A DNA stretch of 27,120 nucleotides from Pelomyxa schiedti (Eukaryota > Evosea > Pelobiontida > Pelomyxidae): contig JAHLWZ010000438.1 of the NCBI GenBank assembly GCA_020536535.1, forward strand, positions 2,711-29,830, read 5' to 3'. The notes under the pieces were generated by a model. It worked only from the letters and a program-made list of their open reading frames with translations, did no database searches and was not told where the DNA came from. Positions within the stretch are counted from its first letter, which is position 1; the number at the start of each line of letters is the position of its first letter. Positions 10,572 through 21,017 of the stretch are shown piece after piece. Made by a program: the position numbers and the translations under genes.

Positions 10572-11235
10572 TGCTTGAAGTTGGCGAAATTCTCAAGATC
10601 TGCACTGTCTGCGCGGTGGTTTCATCACAGTTTGAACTCCACTACGTATTCCAGTTGCTGCTGAGCGAGGTCGTACACAACCCACTCGTTGTCAACAAAG
10701 TCAGAGGGCGATGTAGCGGTAGCGGCAACACCATGGCACGAATCACAACCATTAGGCGGAGACGTGAGCGTGGGGCACACGTGGGTGTAGTCATGAGGGC
10801 GGCCAACATACACCCGGAACACAAGCATAAGCCATGTCTTCTGTGCCACTGCTGTTGATGATGATGATGCTGTTGCTGTTGTTGTGGATGATGATGATGA
10901 TGATTTTGGTGTGGTTGTGGTTGTTGTTGTTGTTGATGGGGATGTGGACTTGGTCTTGGTTGTGGTGGATTTGGGTTTCGTGGATTTGGTGGTTGTTGAT
11001 GATGATGATGGTGATGGTGATGGTTTTTTGATGGCGTATTTGGCGCTGGCGGCACAGGTGTCTCCAAAGTAGAGGCCGGCGCCGAGGTAGCCAAAGTCGG
11101 TGCGCTTGACTCCACTGGAATTGGTCAGCATCACGGGGAGAAGCAGGCCGCGGGACAGAATCCCGAGGGTGTTTTCTGGCTTGGTTCCGTGAACTAGGTA
11201 TCTGAGCCCTGCCGGCTGCGGTGTGGATGCTGTTG
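10572..11235 (-). repeat. Partial duplicate of the PARP 3' end
   Basis: This block matches about 20964-21625 nearly base for base. Differences seen are a few substitutions (ACACCATGG against ACGCCATGG, CTCCACTGG against CTCCGCTGG) and indels that are all multiples of three, mostly in trinucleotide runs. Homology starts about 50 bases past the stop codon and ends at the N gap. It could be a true duplication, an alternative allele or a misplaced contig end. Confidence 0.85.
10625..11235 (-). CDS. Second copy of the PARP catalytic domain (partial, ends at the gap)
   Basis: The frame is open from the gap to TGA at 10627-10625 and encodes the last 200 or so residues of a PARP catalytic domain. 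All three residues of the H-Y-E signature are present: LRYLVHGT, GAGLYFGDT and DNEWVVYD. A long Ser/Thr/Lys/Pro low-complexity insert sits between AKYAIKK and WLMLVFRVYVG, as in the complete gene at 24935-21018. Upstream exons, regulatory domain and ligase part are not present on this contig; sequence right of the gap does not resemble the corresponding part of the full gene. No frame-breaking change separates it from the full copy, so it was coding until recently or is allelic. Confidence 0.75.
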
Positions 11236-11335
11236 NNNNNNNNNNNNNNNNNNNNNNNNNNNNNNNNNNNNNNNNNNNNNNNNNNNNNNNNNNNNNNNNN
11301 NNNNNNNNNNNNNNNNNNNNNNNNNNNNNNNNNNN
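11236..11335. other. Assembly gap of exactly 100 N
   Basis: A run of 100 N is the usual placeholder for a gap of unknown length. The order and distance of sequence on either side are therefore not shown by the data. Confidence 0.98.
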
Positions 11336-11594
11336 GGAAGCACATTGGTGTGTCTGTTGGCCGTTGGCGTGCTGCAAACTGTGTGCACACTGTTTTCCCA
11401 GAAAAACGCTCGTTTTTTGATCGTGTGCACACCGAAAAAGTTTGGGCAGTCCCAAAGTCGGTCGTGTGGTTGGGGTCTCCCGTTTCTTGTGGGACAACGT
11501 GGTCCAGTCGTTGTGGATCTCGAAACGGAGCACCGCCAAGCACACCAACAACCACAAGTACAACCGCCTGTCGACCAAAAAGTGCGTCGCGTTG
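11336..11594. other. Upstream flank of the ankyrin-like gene
   Basis: Both strands are open but I recognise nothing. The palindrome GTGTGCACAC occurs twice (about 11380 and 11421). This may be promoter or an unrecognised upstream exon. Confidence 0.3.
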
Positions 11595-13574
11595 ATGACC
11601 CTCGCCGAGGCTCTTTTCCCCCTCGTGCCCCGCGCTTGCTCCGCCGCGACCGCGTCGCTGCCGTGCTGTTTGGACGCACCCATAAGTGCGAAGCGGTCAT
11701 CGTACTTCGCCCTCAAGTGTGCAGCCGCAGCAGGTGGTGCCAGTGGGGAGCGAGGCAGGTGCGCGTCGTGGATCTTGTCTCACAAGACCTCACGGAACAA
11801 CCGCAAGGAGTGTGCGTGGGTGCTGTGGGGCTTCTGCGCAGGCGGCCACGCCCTCGCTGCCGTGCACCTCGCTGGTGTCAGCCCCCAAATCCCCTCTGGG
11901 CCAAATCGCGGGGAACTGAGCTGGATCCACAGGGCGGGGCTGCACTGGCCCCCTGGCGCCGGTGCCGACGACGAGGCCGAAGTGCGGAAATTGTGGGACG
12001 ACAAGGGGACTGCTCTGTGCGATGCATGCAGGGAGGGCCACCTGGACGTGGCCAAGTGGCTGGTGGCCCGGTTTGGGGAGAGGGACTGGAAGCTGTTCAG
12101 GCCGTTCCTCGCCGCCCTGAGAGGCGGCCACGTCGACGTCGCCGAGTGGATCGCGAGCAGGGCGGACGTGAGGAGGCTATTTCGCAGAGTAAACAGATGG
12201 AGCTTGCCCGCCGCATTCGCGGCAAGGGGTGGGAATCTGAAGGTGATAAAGTGGTGCTTTGGCATGTTCCCTGAGAGTATTATTGACTATGTGATACTTG
12301 ATTTCCTTAGAAGCGAAAACAACACGGCTGACGAACTCGTTGAAGGGTGCAAGTGGCTTGTTACCAAGAATTGCAGTGATTCATTGCTTTGGGAGAGATA
12401 CGACATTCGTGAGGGAAAGGTGGTGAGGTGGCTGGTTGAGAGTGGTTTGATGTCACCTTCCTCTGCTTTCTTGGATGTTTGTTCTTCAGTCTGCGATGTC
12501 AGGCTTGTTGAGTGGCTCATGGAGAATTATTCTGTGCAGCCTGTGTATACTCCAATTGTGTTTCAGAACGAGAAGGACAGCGTGCCTTTCACAAAGTTCA
12601 TGTTGCAGACGATGAAAGAGATTCCATCATCTGACATTCAAAATTCCATTCACTTTGCCCTGCTTGCCGAAAACTTGGCAATTGCTGACTTTTTGGATGA
12701 GACATTCCACGTTGAAGCAAACAAGGGCCCAAAAAGGCTGTTAAATTGTGTTGAGGCCAATTACTCTTGTGAAGCTTTAAACTGGTTTCTCCAACATGTT
12801 CCAACTGAGAGTGTTGAGGAGGAAGATGTGATGCAGGCAATTGAACTTGCCATCAAGGAAGGCCGTTGGGAGAATCGTGATGCGTTGCTGTTGCTGAAGA
12901 AGTTTCACATCTCACATCACAAAAGAATGAGGAAACCAGCATTGACTGTGGTTGTCACTGCAGACATCTCGACTGCCAAACAATTTGCATCAGAGTGGGG
13001 ATTCTCACAGTCAGAGGTTGCTGAAGTCCTGGCATCAGAAGAATGTAAACTGAGTTCAAGCAAAGTTGTGAGGTGGTTGATTGGTCATTACGGCCTGTCT
13101 GCCCACCAAGTGAAGGCCAACAACAACACGTTGCTGCACAAGTTGATAAAAGGAAACAAGGTGAGTTGCGCAGAGTGGTTGATCAGAACCTTTGACATCA
13201 CATTGCATGAGGTGAGTGCAATAAAACAGTTTCCTCCTTTACTCACTAAGAAAAAAAAAAAAAAAAAGGTGATGCAAATGGTTGGGAGAGAGGATCCCTC
13301 TGAGATTGGGCTGTGTTCAATCAAGTTCTCAGCATGGATGATGCTGCTGAGGTGTTTCCCAGAGATCACACCAGACATTGTCCGAGAATCATTCTCGAGG
13401 GCAGTTATTGTGTCACCATGGCACATTGAGCACGCCCTCCACACTTTTGGATTCACTGTTGCTGAGATTAGTGAGCACTGCCGTTTGGTTGATATAATGA
13501 ATAACTATACTGACTCCGACTGGCCTTGTGGTGACGCACTGTTGTGGGCCAGGCTACATAACAAAGGGTGCTGA
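11595..13574 (+). CDS. Ankyrin-like repeat protein
   Basis: The first ATG of the frame is at 11595. With removal of the intron 13212-13268 (GTGAGT...AAAAG, 57 nt) the product is about 640 residues. It is built from degenerate ankyrin-type units: ALCDACREGHLDVAKWLVARFG, LAALRGGHVDVAEWIASR, AARGGNLKVIKWCFGMF, KVVRWLVESGLM, RLVEWLMENYSV and KVVRWLIGHYGL. Such repeats mediate protein binding; no catalytic domain is attached. The first third is GC-rich, the rest AT-richer. The intron length is a multiple of three and contains no stop, so retention would only insert a Lys-rich stretch. The paralogue at 3737-2656 has an intron at the same codon, which supports splicing. The start is uncertain because the minus strand is also open across 11336-11716. 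Confidence 0.8.
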   Translation: MTLAEALFPLVPRACSAATASLPCCLDAPISAKRSSYFALKCAAAAGGASGERGRCASWILSHKTSRNNRKECAWVLWGFCAGGHALAAVHLAGVSPQIPSGPNRGELSWIHRAGLHWPPGAGADDEAEVRKLWDDKGTALCDACREGHLDVAKWLVARFGERDWKLFRPFLAALRGGHVDVAEWIASRADVRRLFRRVNRWSLPAAFAARGGNLKVIKWCFGMFPESIIDYVILDFLRSENNTADELVEGCKWLVTKNCSDSLLWERYDIREGKVVRWLVESGLMSPSSAFLDVCSSVCDVRLVEWLMENYSVQPVYTPIVFQNEKDSVPFTKFMLQTMKEIPSSDIQNSIHFALLAENLAIADFLDETFHVEANKGPKRLLNCVEANYSCEALNWFLQHVPTESVEEEDVMQAIELAIKEGRWENRDALLLLKKFHISHHKRMRKPALTVVVTADISTAKQFASEWGFSQSEVAEVLASEECKLSSSKVVRWLIGHYGLSAHQVKANNNTLLHKLIKGNKVSCAEWLIRTFDITLHEVSAIKQFPPLLTKKKKKKKVMQMVGREDPSEIGLCSIKFSAWMMLLRCFPEITPDIVRESFSRAVIVSPWHIEHALHTFGFTVAEISEHCRLVDIMNNYTDSDWPCGDALLWARLHNKGC

Positions 13575-13660
13575 TGTGGAGAACAATTTGCGGAAAATAT
13601 TCCACGCAACGGAACACAATTATTTTCTAATTCGTTTGACATAACATCGACGAAAACAAG

Positions 13661-13666
13661 TTTATT
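13661..13666 (-). promoter_or_regulatory. Poly(A) signal of the RhoGEF gene
   Basis: AATAAA on the minus strand, 22 nt downstream of the RhoGEF stop codon, in the 114-base space where the RhoGEF and ankyrin-like genes converge. Confidence 0.55.
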
Positions 13667-13688
13667 CCATTTTTTATCTGACACATTT

Positions 13689-16600
13689 TTAGCTGCTCTT
13701 TCTGTGTTTGTGCTTCTTTGAGCTTGAATCCTCACCAGCCACAACACCCTGTTGTGCTGTTGATGAAGTTACAACTGACTTTGTGGCCATGTGTGTTGGT
13801 GTGTGTGTGGGTATCTGTGATTGTGATAGTGGTGCCATCATGGTGGACACAGAGGGTGGCCTGTTGAGTGTCGGCACCGATGACGTCAGGTTTGGTGACG
13901 AGGCTGCTGATGTGGATGTGGAGGATGATGGTGTTGTGCTTTCGGATTGGGCTTCTGCCATTTTCCGCTGTTTGATTTCAGCGTTTTTGGTCATCAAGTC
14001 AACACAGTTGTGTAGTTTGTCCAGGAACTCCCGTTTGGCTTCCGGAGTTTCACAGGATATGATGAATACTAAGGGAAGTGACTGTTAGAGCTGGGGTTTG
14101 TATTTGTGCAATATTACCTCTTCTTTCTTTTTCTGGTTTGTTGTTGAAAAGTACTGCCAAACGGAAGCCGTTCGGAACGGATTCGTCATCATCGTTGATT
14201 GCTGCATTGAAGACTTGGGCGCTGCTTTCGTACTGGTACTGTTCCCCTTTTTCGGAGTTGGGTTCAAAACGTAGAGATAGAAGCGGTATTACCGCTGTTC
14301 TTGAGAAAGCCACCAGACTTGGTCTTGGTCTCAAGTAGAATGTCGTTGAAGAGAATGAGATATCTGGGTCTCAATTTCCGTTCCACCAGGACTCCAACGG
14401 CATCGGCATGAATAAAGCGGCGTTGAGGTTGCGTGAGTGAAGGTCCCTAACAGATTATCAGACGTGAGGGAAGATGCTTGTGTTTGACCTTTTTATCTAC
14501 AGGAAGTGTGCCAGGCCCATAAGGGTCCTTGTAGAGGTTAGTTTTGTTTTTCTCTCACACCAACATACGATAAATTTCCCAACAAGTTTCTTTGCTATAT
14601 CACGAACTTTCAATTGGGACTCAGCTTCTTTCTTCTGTTTTGGGTAAGATTAATGGTTCAAAGATGTAGACGGTCTTGCCTTTTCATTGATCACATCAGC
14701 CACACTTTGCATCTGCGTCAAAGCCATTCGAAGTTTTTTGACATCGTCGTTTTCTGCTGGTGGTGTGGAAGATATACTTCGTAAAGTTTCATCGATCAGT
14801 GAAGAGGCTTTGCTCAGAGTTTGAAGAAGCATAACATATCGCGGTATCCCTTACTTTGTTTAGGAAAAATCAATAAATGTTTCATCTACTTTGGACTGGC
14901 TGAATTAGGAAGGAATATATATCCAAGTTCTGGCACTCAGGCTTTTTCTGTGTTGTCTAATTGCATTTAGCTATTTGGCAACCAACAACGTGAGTAACCT
15001 CAAGCCACTCCACAAATTCGGGTGAATTCTTTTGCATTTCCGTCAGAGTGTTGACTGCGGTCTCGTAATTCGATACATAAATGTTGTATACTTTGAGGAA
15101 TCCGCACTAGAATGGAGTAAAAGTTTGTTCAAGAATGAATTGCTTACAATGAATAAGAATGTAGGTCCAAGTTTAGGTGATTCTGGATCAGTTTGGACAG
15201 CGGTACGCAACTGGCGGAGAAGAGCATTATTGTAGTTCTTAATAATTTCCACTTGGGAAAAAATCTTGTGGATGTTGACAGTTGTAAAATAGAAAAGCGG
15301 GGAAGGTTACTTGTTGTAGTTGTGTGCGGGAACAGAAATCTTTCCCCTGTAATGGTTTCATGAATATATTTATCAGAGTTTCTAAGCTTGAAACATAAAT
15401 CTCCTCTGTGATGAGGTCAGCTGGGAATGTGACAGGAAAGAAACCTGATTCAAGAACTTCATCTATGGTTTTTTTCATCAAATACTTCTGCTTATCAATG
15501 ACTTCCTGTGGTGTTGGTTTGGGTGGTTCTTCTTCTTCGGAATCAGAGGAAGCCCCCTTGGAAACAAGTAGTTTTGGACTCTCTGGGATGACTGGAGGTG
15601 GAGGAGCCGGGGCGGCAGGGGGAGGGAGAGTAGGAGATAGCGGTGGTGGGGGTGCTGGATTACTAGGTGGGGGCAGAGACGTACTAGATTTAGGCAGTTT
15701 GGTTTCTTCAGTGCTTCCAACTTCACTTTCTTGCTCTGGAACTGGGGTTTTATGTCTGGAACTATGTGGAGTCACTAATAGCTCAGGAGACGATGAAGCT
15801 AATGGGGGTGTGGTTTCTACACTTCCGTGTCTCCTACGGGGGGTAAGACGGATGAAAGAGTTAAACATCAGTTAGAGGTTCCTACCTTGATGATCTGTGG
15901 GATCGTTCCAGGGAAAAGGACTCTTCCTTGTCCACTTTATCCTTGGAAGTTGGTTCCTGCTGTACAGATTTCTGTTGGGTGGCTTGCTTCTGGAGTGCTT
16001 GCTGCTGTTGGAGAAGGGCTTGCTGTTGGAGAATTTGTTGTGCACCTGGCTGTGGGCTCTGCTGAACTAGGTCACTCAACTTCTGTTGCAAATTTTGATG
16101 CTGGATCAATTCCTGTTGTAAACTCTGTTGCAATTTTTCTTTTTGGCTAAGAGTGTCTTGCAATTGAGATTTACAGCTTTCCAGTTCTGGAGGGAAATGT
16201 GAGGATGTATGGATGCTAGTCAGGAGAACCAACCTTTAAACAACTCACTTCAGTAACAAGATGTGACATATAATATGGTCAATTAAAACTTGAGGGATCT
16301 TTTCAAGTACCTATTACTTGCCTTGGATAACTTGAGTTTCGTGTGGGATTCACTCAACTGAGAACTAAGCTCAGCGTTAGTGTGATTTAAAGATTCAATC
16401 TTTTCTTGTACAGCAGTGGCAAAACGCACAAGGTGCATCTTTGCAAATGGTTAGTTTTACCAAGCCATCACCCTTACCTTGATTTCTTGTTCACGGGCCG
16501 TACTCTTTTCCGTTTCAATTTGCTTTTCTCTAAGTTCATTATGTAGTCGGACAACATCCATTTTTAGGGTAGTAATATCTTCCTCCTCAAAGCTTCCTGC

Positions 16601-18567
16601 GACTGGTTGACTGGAACTGTGCAATTTAAGACAGAAGAAATTCAGGAACGGAAATATAGTACATTTTATTATCAACGGAGTCCACTTTTTGTTGTAGAGA
16701 AAGTAGAAGTTGAAAGATTTTCTGAGTATCTGCTTGTGGATTGGATGGAGAAACAGCTCGTATTTTTTGCAACTCAAGTTTGGTTTGCAAGTGAGCAATT
16801 CTCTCTTTCTATTTTGGGGTCAGAAGTATTTTCTCTAAAGCAATCAAACCAATTGATTATTTTCGTCTTGAATGGTAGATTTCTCATCAACCTGTGCGTT
16901 ATTTTAATGTACTGAAGATGAAGGCTGATGTACATCGGTTGTTATATCTTTTTCTTTTCCTGCTTCAGGGGATGCTGCTGTGCGAAGTTGGACACATTCT
17001 GCTGTGGTGGCCTCAAGCTTATTTTTGGTGGCTTCAAGCTGATTTTTCAGTTGAGATATCGTTTCCTCCAGTTTGACCCTTTCAACCTAAAGGTGATTGG
17101 TTAATCTGGGATTTTGAAAGAAGGAAGAAACAGAGAAAATGTCAGCTTTCTCAGAAAGAACAGAATTTTTGGCCAATTGAGCAGTGAGTTGCCCTTCTGC
17201 CTGCTGCAGGCGGACCTCCATTTCTCTCAATTTTCGAGGGCTAGATTTGTGTGAGCAGTTACTGTGAAAAACGCCACTACAAACCATTCCTCACTGACAG
17301 GATCACTAGCAGGAAAGAATGTGGACTGAGACTCAAGTTCTTTGATCTAATTGAATTAAAATAAAGGTTAACATGCACATGATACAAACTTGTGCTTCCA
17401 ATTCTTTCACCTGTTACAAGTTAGAAAAAGACTGAATGGAGATGCATACTCTAGAATGAGATTTCTCAAGTTCCACCGCCATCTCATTGCATCGTTCTGC
17501 TGATTCTGCTGCAATATTGGCAAGATCTTTGGCACTACAAAAGGTTATAAAAGGTGATATCACTTGCTCACTAACGGAGAGTTCGACTTGATTCTAGATA
17601 GCTCTGCTAACATCAATTTCCTTTCAGCCTCTAATACACGTAGTTTTCTTTGAGCTTGTTCAAGCTGGCCTTCAACTTCCTTAAGGCGTTCACTGTATCT
17701 CGCAACTGTCCCCATTGGTGAAGCGGTTGCAGGGGATGGAGTACTGGTGAGAGTTGGCGACATTGCAGGGGAAGCAGGTACAGATGTGGAAGCTGGAGTA
17801 GGCATAAGTGGAGTTGGAGAGAGAGGAAGTATAATACTGGAGGCGGGAAGAGTTGTAGTTGAAGATAGATTGATCAGCGGTTGGGGTGTGGAAGGATTTG
17901 TTGGAGGAGACGTAGAACGAGGGGGTGTTGTAGAAACAGCTGTGAAAGCAGAGTCGGCCCCAGCTGATCCCTGCAGAGATACACAGGACCCCGATTTCTT
18001 GACTGCCTGTATCTTTGATTAGATTAGAAAGATCTATGCAAATCCGATACAGTGAGCCTGTTACTGTTGGCTACCAGTTTAGTTGCAGCTTCCGCATGGG
18101 TTACAGCTTGTGACATAGAAGGAGTCAAGTATCCTCTGTCCTTGTCCAGCAATCTCCCAGTGGGGGAACTCAGCTGCTCAAAATAGCGTGCTTTCTCAGA
18201 GGCAGTCACACGGGCTCCTTGTAGTTCACTCGTAGGAGAGGTCTTGGTCGGAACTGTGGTGGTTGTGTGTGGTAGTACTGTGGTTGTTTTTTGGTCGTTT
18301 GATTTTCTTATTGCCAAACAATAAACCCACAAACCCAACAACAGTCTACTACTATAGCCAAAAACTAAAAAACCAAAAGCGAAAAACAAAAAAAATATGA
18401 AATATGTTTCGATGCAACGGCATAACTTTCCAAAAACAACAAAAATTCCAGGAAAACGCACGGTACGTGCCTGCAGAAGACTTTGACGAGACCTCCGCGA
18501 GCCTCTTGAGGGCTTGATGGAATTGTGGCTCCCTTGGTGCGTTTCCGTCCAATAGGTAGTCGTCCAT
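13689..18567 (-). CDS. Rho guanine nucleotide exchange factor (coiled coil, DH, PH)
   Basis: The start MDDYLLDGNAPREPQF is at 18567 (an in-frame Met at 18684 is the alternative). Many small exons follow. The N-terminal half is Ser/Thr/Pro-rich, then a long coiled coil (VARYSERLKEVEGQLEQAQR, KLREMEVRLQQAEGQL, LEETISQLKNQLEATKNKL, Gln-rich QQSLQQELIQHQNLQQ). A proline-rich linker (15560-15720) leads to a DH domain: KTIDEVLES, EEIYVSSLETLINIFMKPLQ, FLKVYNIYVSNYETAVNTL, YSFLIQPVQRIPRYVMLLQTL. A PH domain follows (RRFIHADAVGVL, RPRYLILFNDILLETKTKSG, VFIISCETPEAKREFLDKLH), then a Ser/Thr-rich tail ending KKHKHRKSS. DH-PH proteins load GTP on Rho/Rac GTPases and control actin. Introns are 43-75 nt, with one GC-AG intron (14679-14635) and a 27-nt microexon (14527-14501). 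Confidence 0.88.
14501..14527 (-). other. 27-nt microexon in the RhoGEF DH-PH linker
   Basis: Between acceptor CTACAAG and donor GTAGAT lie nine codons reading DPYGPGTLP, in phase 0 with the exons on both sides. It links the end of DH (KKLVGKFI) to the start of PH. Confidence 0.65.
14635..14679 (-). other. GC-AG intron
   Basis: The donor reads AAG|GCAAGA and the acceptor AAACAG. Removing these 45 nt joins DVINEK to KKEAESQLKVRDI in phase, as expected for the last DH helix. Confidence 0.65.
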
Positions 18568-18751
18568 GCGTATGATTGTGTCGATTCGGTATTCGTATGT
18601 TTGACACCAATCCCCTGCGTGCCCGTGTGCCGCTTCACCTCGCGTGGATTGTTGTTTTTTCTTTTGCGTGGAATGTTGTTCCACGAAATGTGATTGATTG
18701 ATTTCGGGTGCTCAAAACAGAAACAAAAAAAGTTTCTCAAGTGTTAAGTAT

Positions 18752-20910
18752 TTACCAGGATCCAATAGGGAGTGCAATGGAACCAGGGAGCACTGTGATG
18801 GTTCCGTCATCATTGGTTGTGAGCTCGCCATAAACAGTACCACTGTTTGATAGGGATGTGATGAGGCTTGGAGCCGTGACCACCCACGTGCAGCCGGCAC
18901 CTACTGTCACTGATATGTCATTGTGCCCGTTGTAGAACACCTTGTTGGCAACTTGCCCGATATCAAAGTATTCGCTGATGGTGAAGTAGGTGTTCTGGAA
19001 CGAAATCCACTCTTCGCTTGCTTTTACCTTATTATGAATGAATTAGTGAGGGAGTTTCATGGCTTGGGTACACGGTACCTGGGCACTTTTGATTGCTAGA
19101 TTGCCTTCATATGTCACGTGGATTGTTGCAGTTGCCGCGATTGCGGCATTTAAGGTAGCTCCGTTGGTTAGTTTAACTTCCAGTGATAGTGCACTCTGCC
19201 CATAGTAACCGGCACCGTTGTAGATATCTCCAGTGACAGTTACATCGTCAAGAGTGAGCGAGGTTTTGTTCATAGAACCGGTAGATGTGGGAGTTGGCCA
19301 GCCGGCTTCCTCGGAATGGAATGTGTTAAAGATTACGTTCTCTGAATCGCTCTTTCCTGTTGTAAGATCATCGTCGTCCATTACCTTGCCGACATTGTGA
19401 GAAATTGAGCGTGGAAAAAGAGGTACAACCTGCAGGAGAATACCATTTCCAGGGGAGATAACAGAGCCAGATGATATATAGAATGAAGCTGAACAGCCTG
19501 TTTTTACCAACAAACTTGTCCAACCAGAGGTGACAACGGTTTCCTCCTCTATCAGCAATGTGCAGTTGAATTCACGGGCCATGAATCCAAAAGTATCCGA
19601 AACAAGTGTGCTGACTTTGCTTTCTGTTGCAGTGTATGTCTTCGAAATAGAGCCATATGAATCATAAAGGGTGTATGTTTCACCTTCAACAAGACTCGTG
19701 AATGTGGCCTGACCACCGGACAATACCGCTATGTAGGTGCCCACAGTTACAGTAACGCCATACTCAAACGCTGTGTCAACTCCAATTACGTAGGTACCAT
19801 AGCCAGAACGATTTGTATATGGATTTGCGGTTTGGTATAAGATTGTTCCGTCTGAATTGGGCTGTTGAAGGAGGTAGTCTGCACCCAAAAGTGTTATCTT
19901 ACTGTTGACAACATTCAATGCAGCAGGACCCGCAGGAATATCGAGTGACAGAACTCCCCACTGCGCCGCGGTGACCTCTGATTCGATGACATGCACTGTT
20001 GGGTGGTCCCCGAGCGCAAGAAGAGTTCTACTTGTCCCCATAAGGCCTTAAACAAAAGGTAAATCAACTTACTTTCTAAATTTTAGCTAAATTGTAAGTT
20101 CTATTGGATGATATTAAACCTAGAGCCCAGGGACTCGAAACCATGTATGATTCTGAAATCGTATTCTCATAGTCACTGTACAAGGTGCCTCCATAGCTAG
20201 TAAGCTTACAATTCTGTACAGTAACAATGCTCTCAGAATCCACATACAGTGCTGGCTTAGCCACACCCCTCACAATCACGCTGGTGTCAGTGATAGATAG
20301 CTTCGTCCCGCCATATACAGCAATTCCAGCCCCGAGCCCGCTGAAATCGCACGTGTCTTTTCCATCGGCCGAGGTGACGTCATTCACGGCCGCGTTTGAG
20401 AGCGAGTAAGAGGCCCCCGAGTTCAGCATTATGGGATTGAATCCGCTGAATTCGGAGTAGAGGTCGACGGTAGTGCCTCGTTTCACGCAGTCGAACACGG
20501 ACTTTGATTTCACGCAGCCGGTGGAGTCGAAGTAATACCCTGGTCGATAGGCGTAGTCGTCACGAGTTTCGGACTGAACGAGTGCCGAAAGCGCCAATTG
20601 CGCCAATTGCGTACGTGGTCACGCTGGTCGCTTTGCCGGCCACGCACGCCGTGCCGTCGGTGGAACTTATGGGAACGCCGTCGCAGAGGTACGTGGTGTA
20701 CGACGTAGGGGGTGTGTACAACGTGGAATTCGTCTTATCTACAACAACCACAACACCAACATCGACCCTGGTGTGTCTCCATCCCTGAGTGAAATGATTG
20801 ATGAAACGATACAGAAATCAGGAACAGAATAGTACCGAAGACACTGGAACGCAACAACAACAGCACAGTGAGATTATAAGACACAAGGAACGGCGGTGCT
20901 GGGCTGTCAT
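18752..20910 (-). CDS. Secreted beta-helical protein of a bacterial-type family
   Basis: Five exons (20910-20836, 20784-20623, 20573-20120, 20046-19079, 19027-18752) join in phase to 644 residues. The first exon is a signal peptide: MTAQHRRS, a hydrophobic Cys-rich core and VPVSS. The mature protein is almost all short beta-strand turns typical of a right-handed parallel beta-helix, including SPWALGLMGTSRTLLALGD, ESEVTAAQWGVLSLD, YGTYVIG, FGFMAREFNCTL and NGHNDISVTVGAGCTWVVT. From memory, proteins with this WAL-G-MGTSRT, AQWG-LS-D and FG-MA order are common as large extracellular proteins of anaerobic Firmicutes and Actinobacteria; I could not search to confirm. There is no C-terminal membrane segment or sorting motif. 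It is probably secreted or surface-bound. The four introns are 49-73 nt. Confidence 0.82.
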
Positions 20911-20920
20911 GGCTGTGGGT

Positions 20921-20926
20921 TTTATT
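20921..20926 (-). promoter_or_regulatory. Poly(A) signal of the PARP gene, inside the next gene's leader
   Basis: AATAAA on the minus strand lies 92 nt past the PARP stop (21018) and 10 nt before the start codon of the beta-helix gene (20910). Confidence 0.5.
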
Positions 20927-21017
20927 TTTTTGGGTCTGATCTTTCGGATGTTTCTCGTTTGAACTTGAAGTTGGCGAAATTCTCAAGATCTGCACTGTCT
21001 GCGCGGTGGTGGTTTCA

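Noticed and set aside
10834-11115. Met/Leu-rich, Asp/Val-rich and His/Gln-rich open frames
   Set aside because: They are other-frame readings of the PARP trinucleotide tract; the same false frames recur at 21227-21484.
11194-11716. Minus-strand frame starting at 11716 that runs into the gap
   Set aside because: It lies antisense to the start of the ankyrin-like gene and has no recognised motif. It is not fully excluded, because the start of the plus gene is uncertain.
13589-14088. Plus-strand frame 13708-14088
   Set aside because: It is antisense to the last RhoGEF exon, which continues the PH domain in phase.
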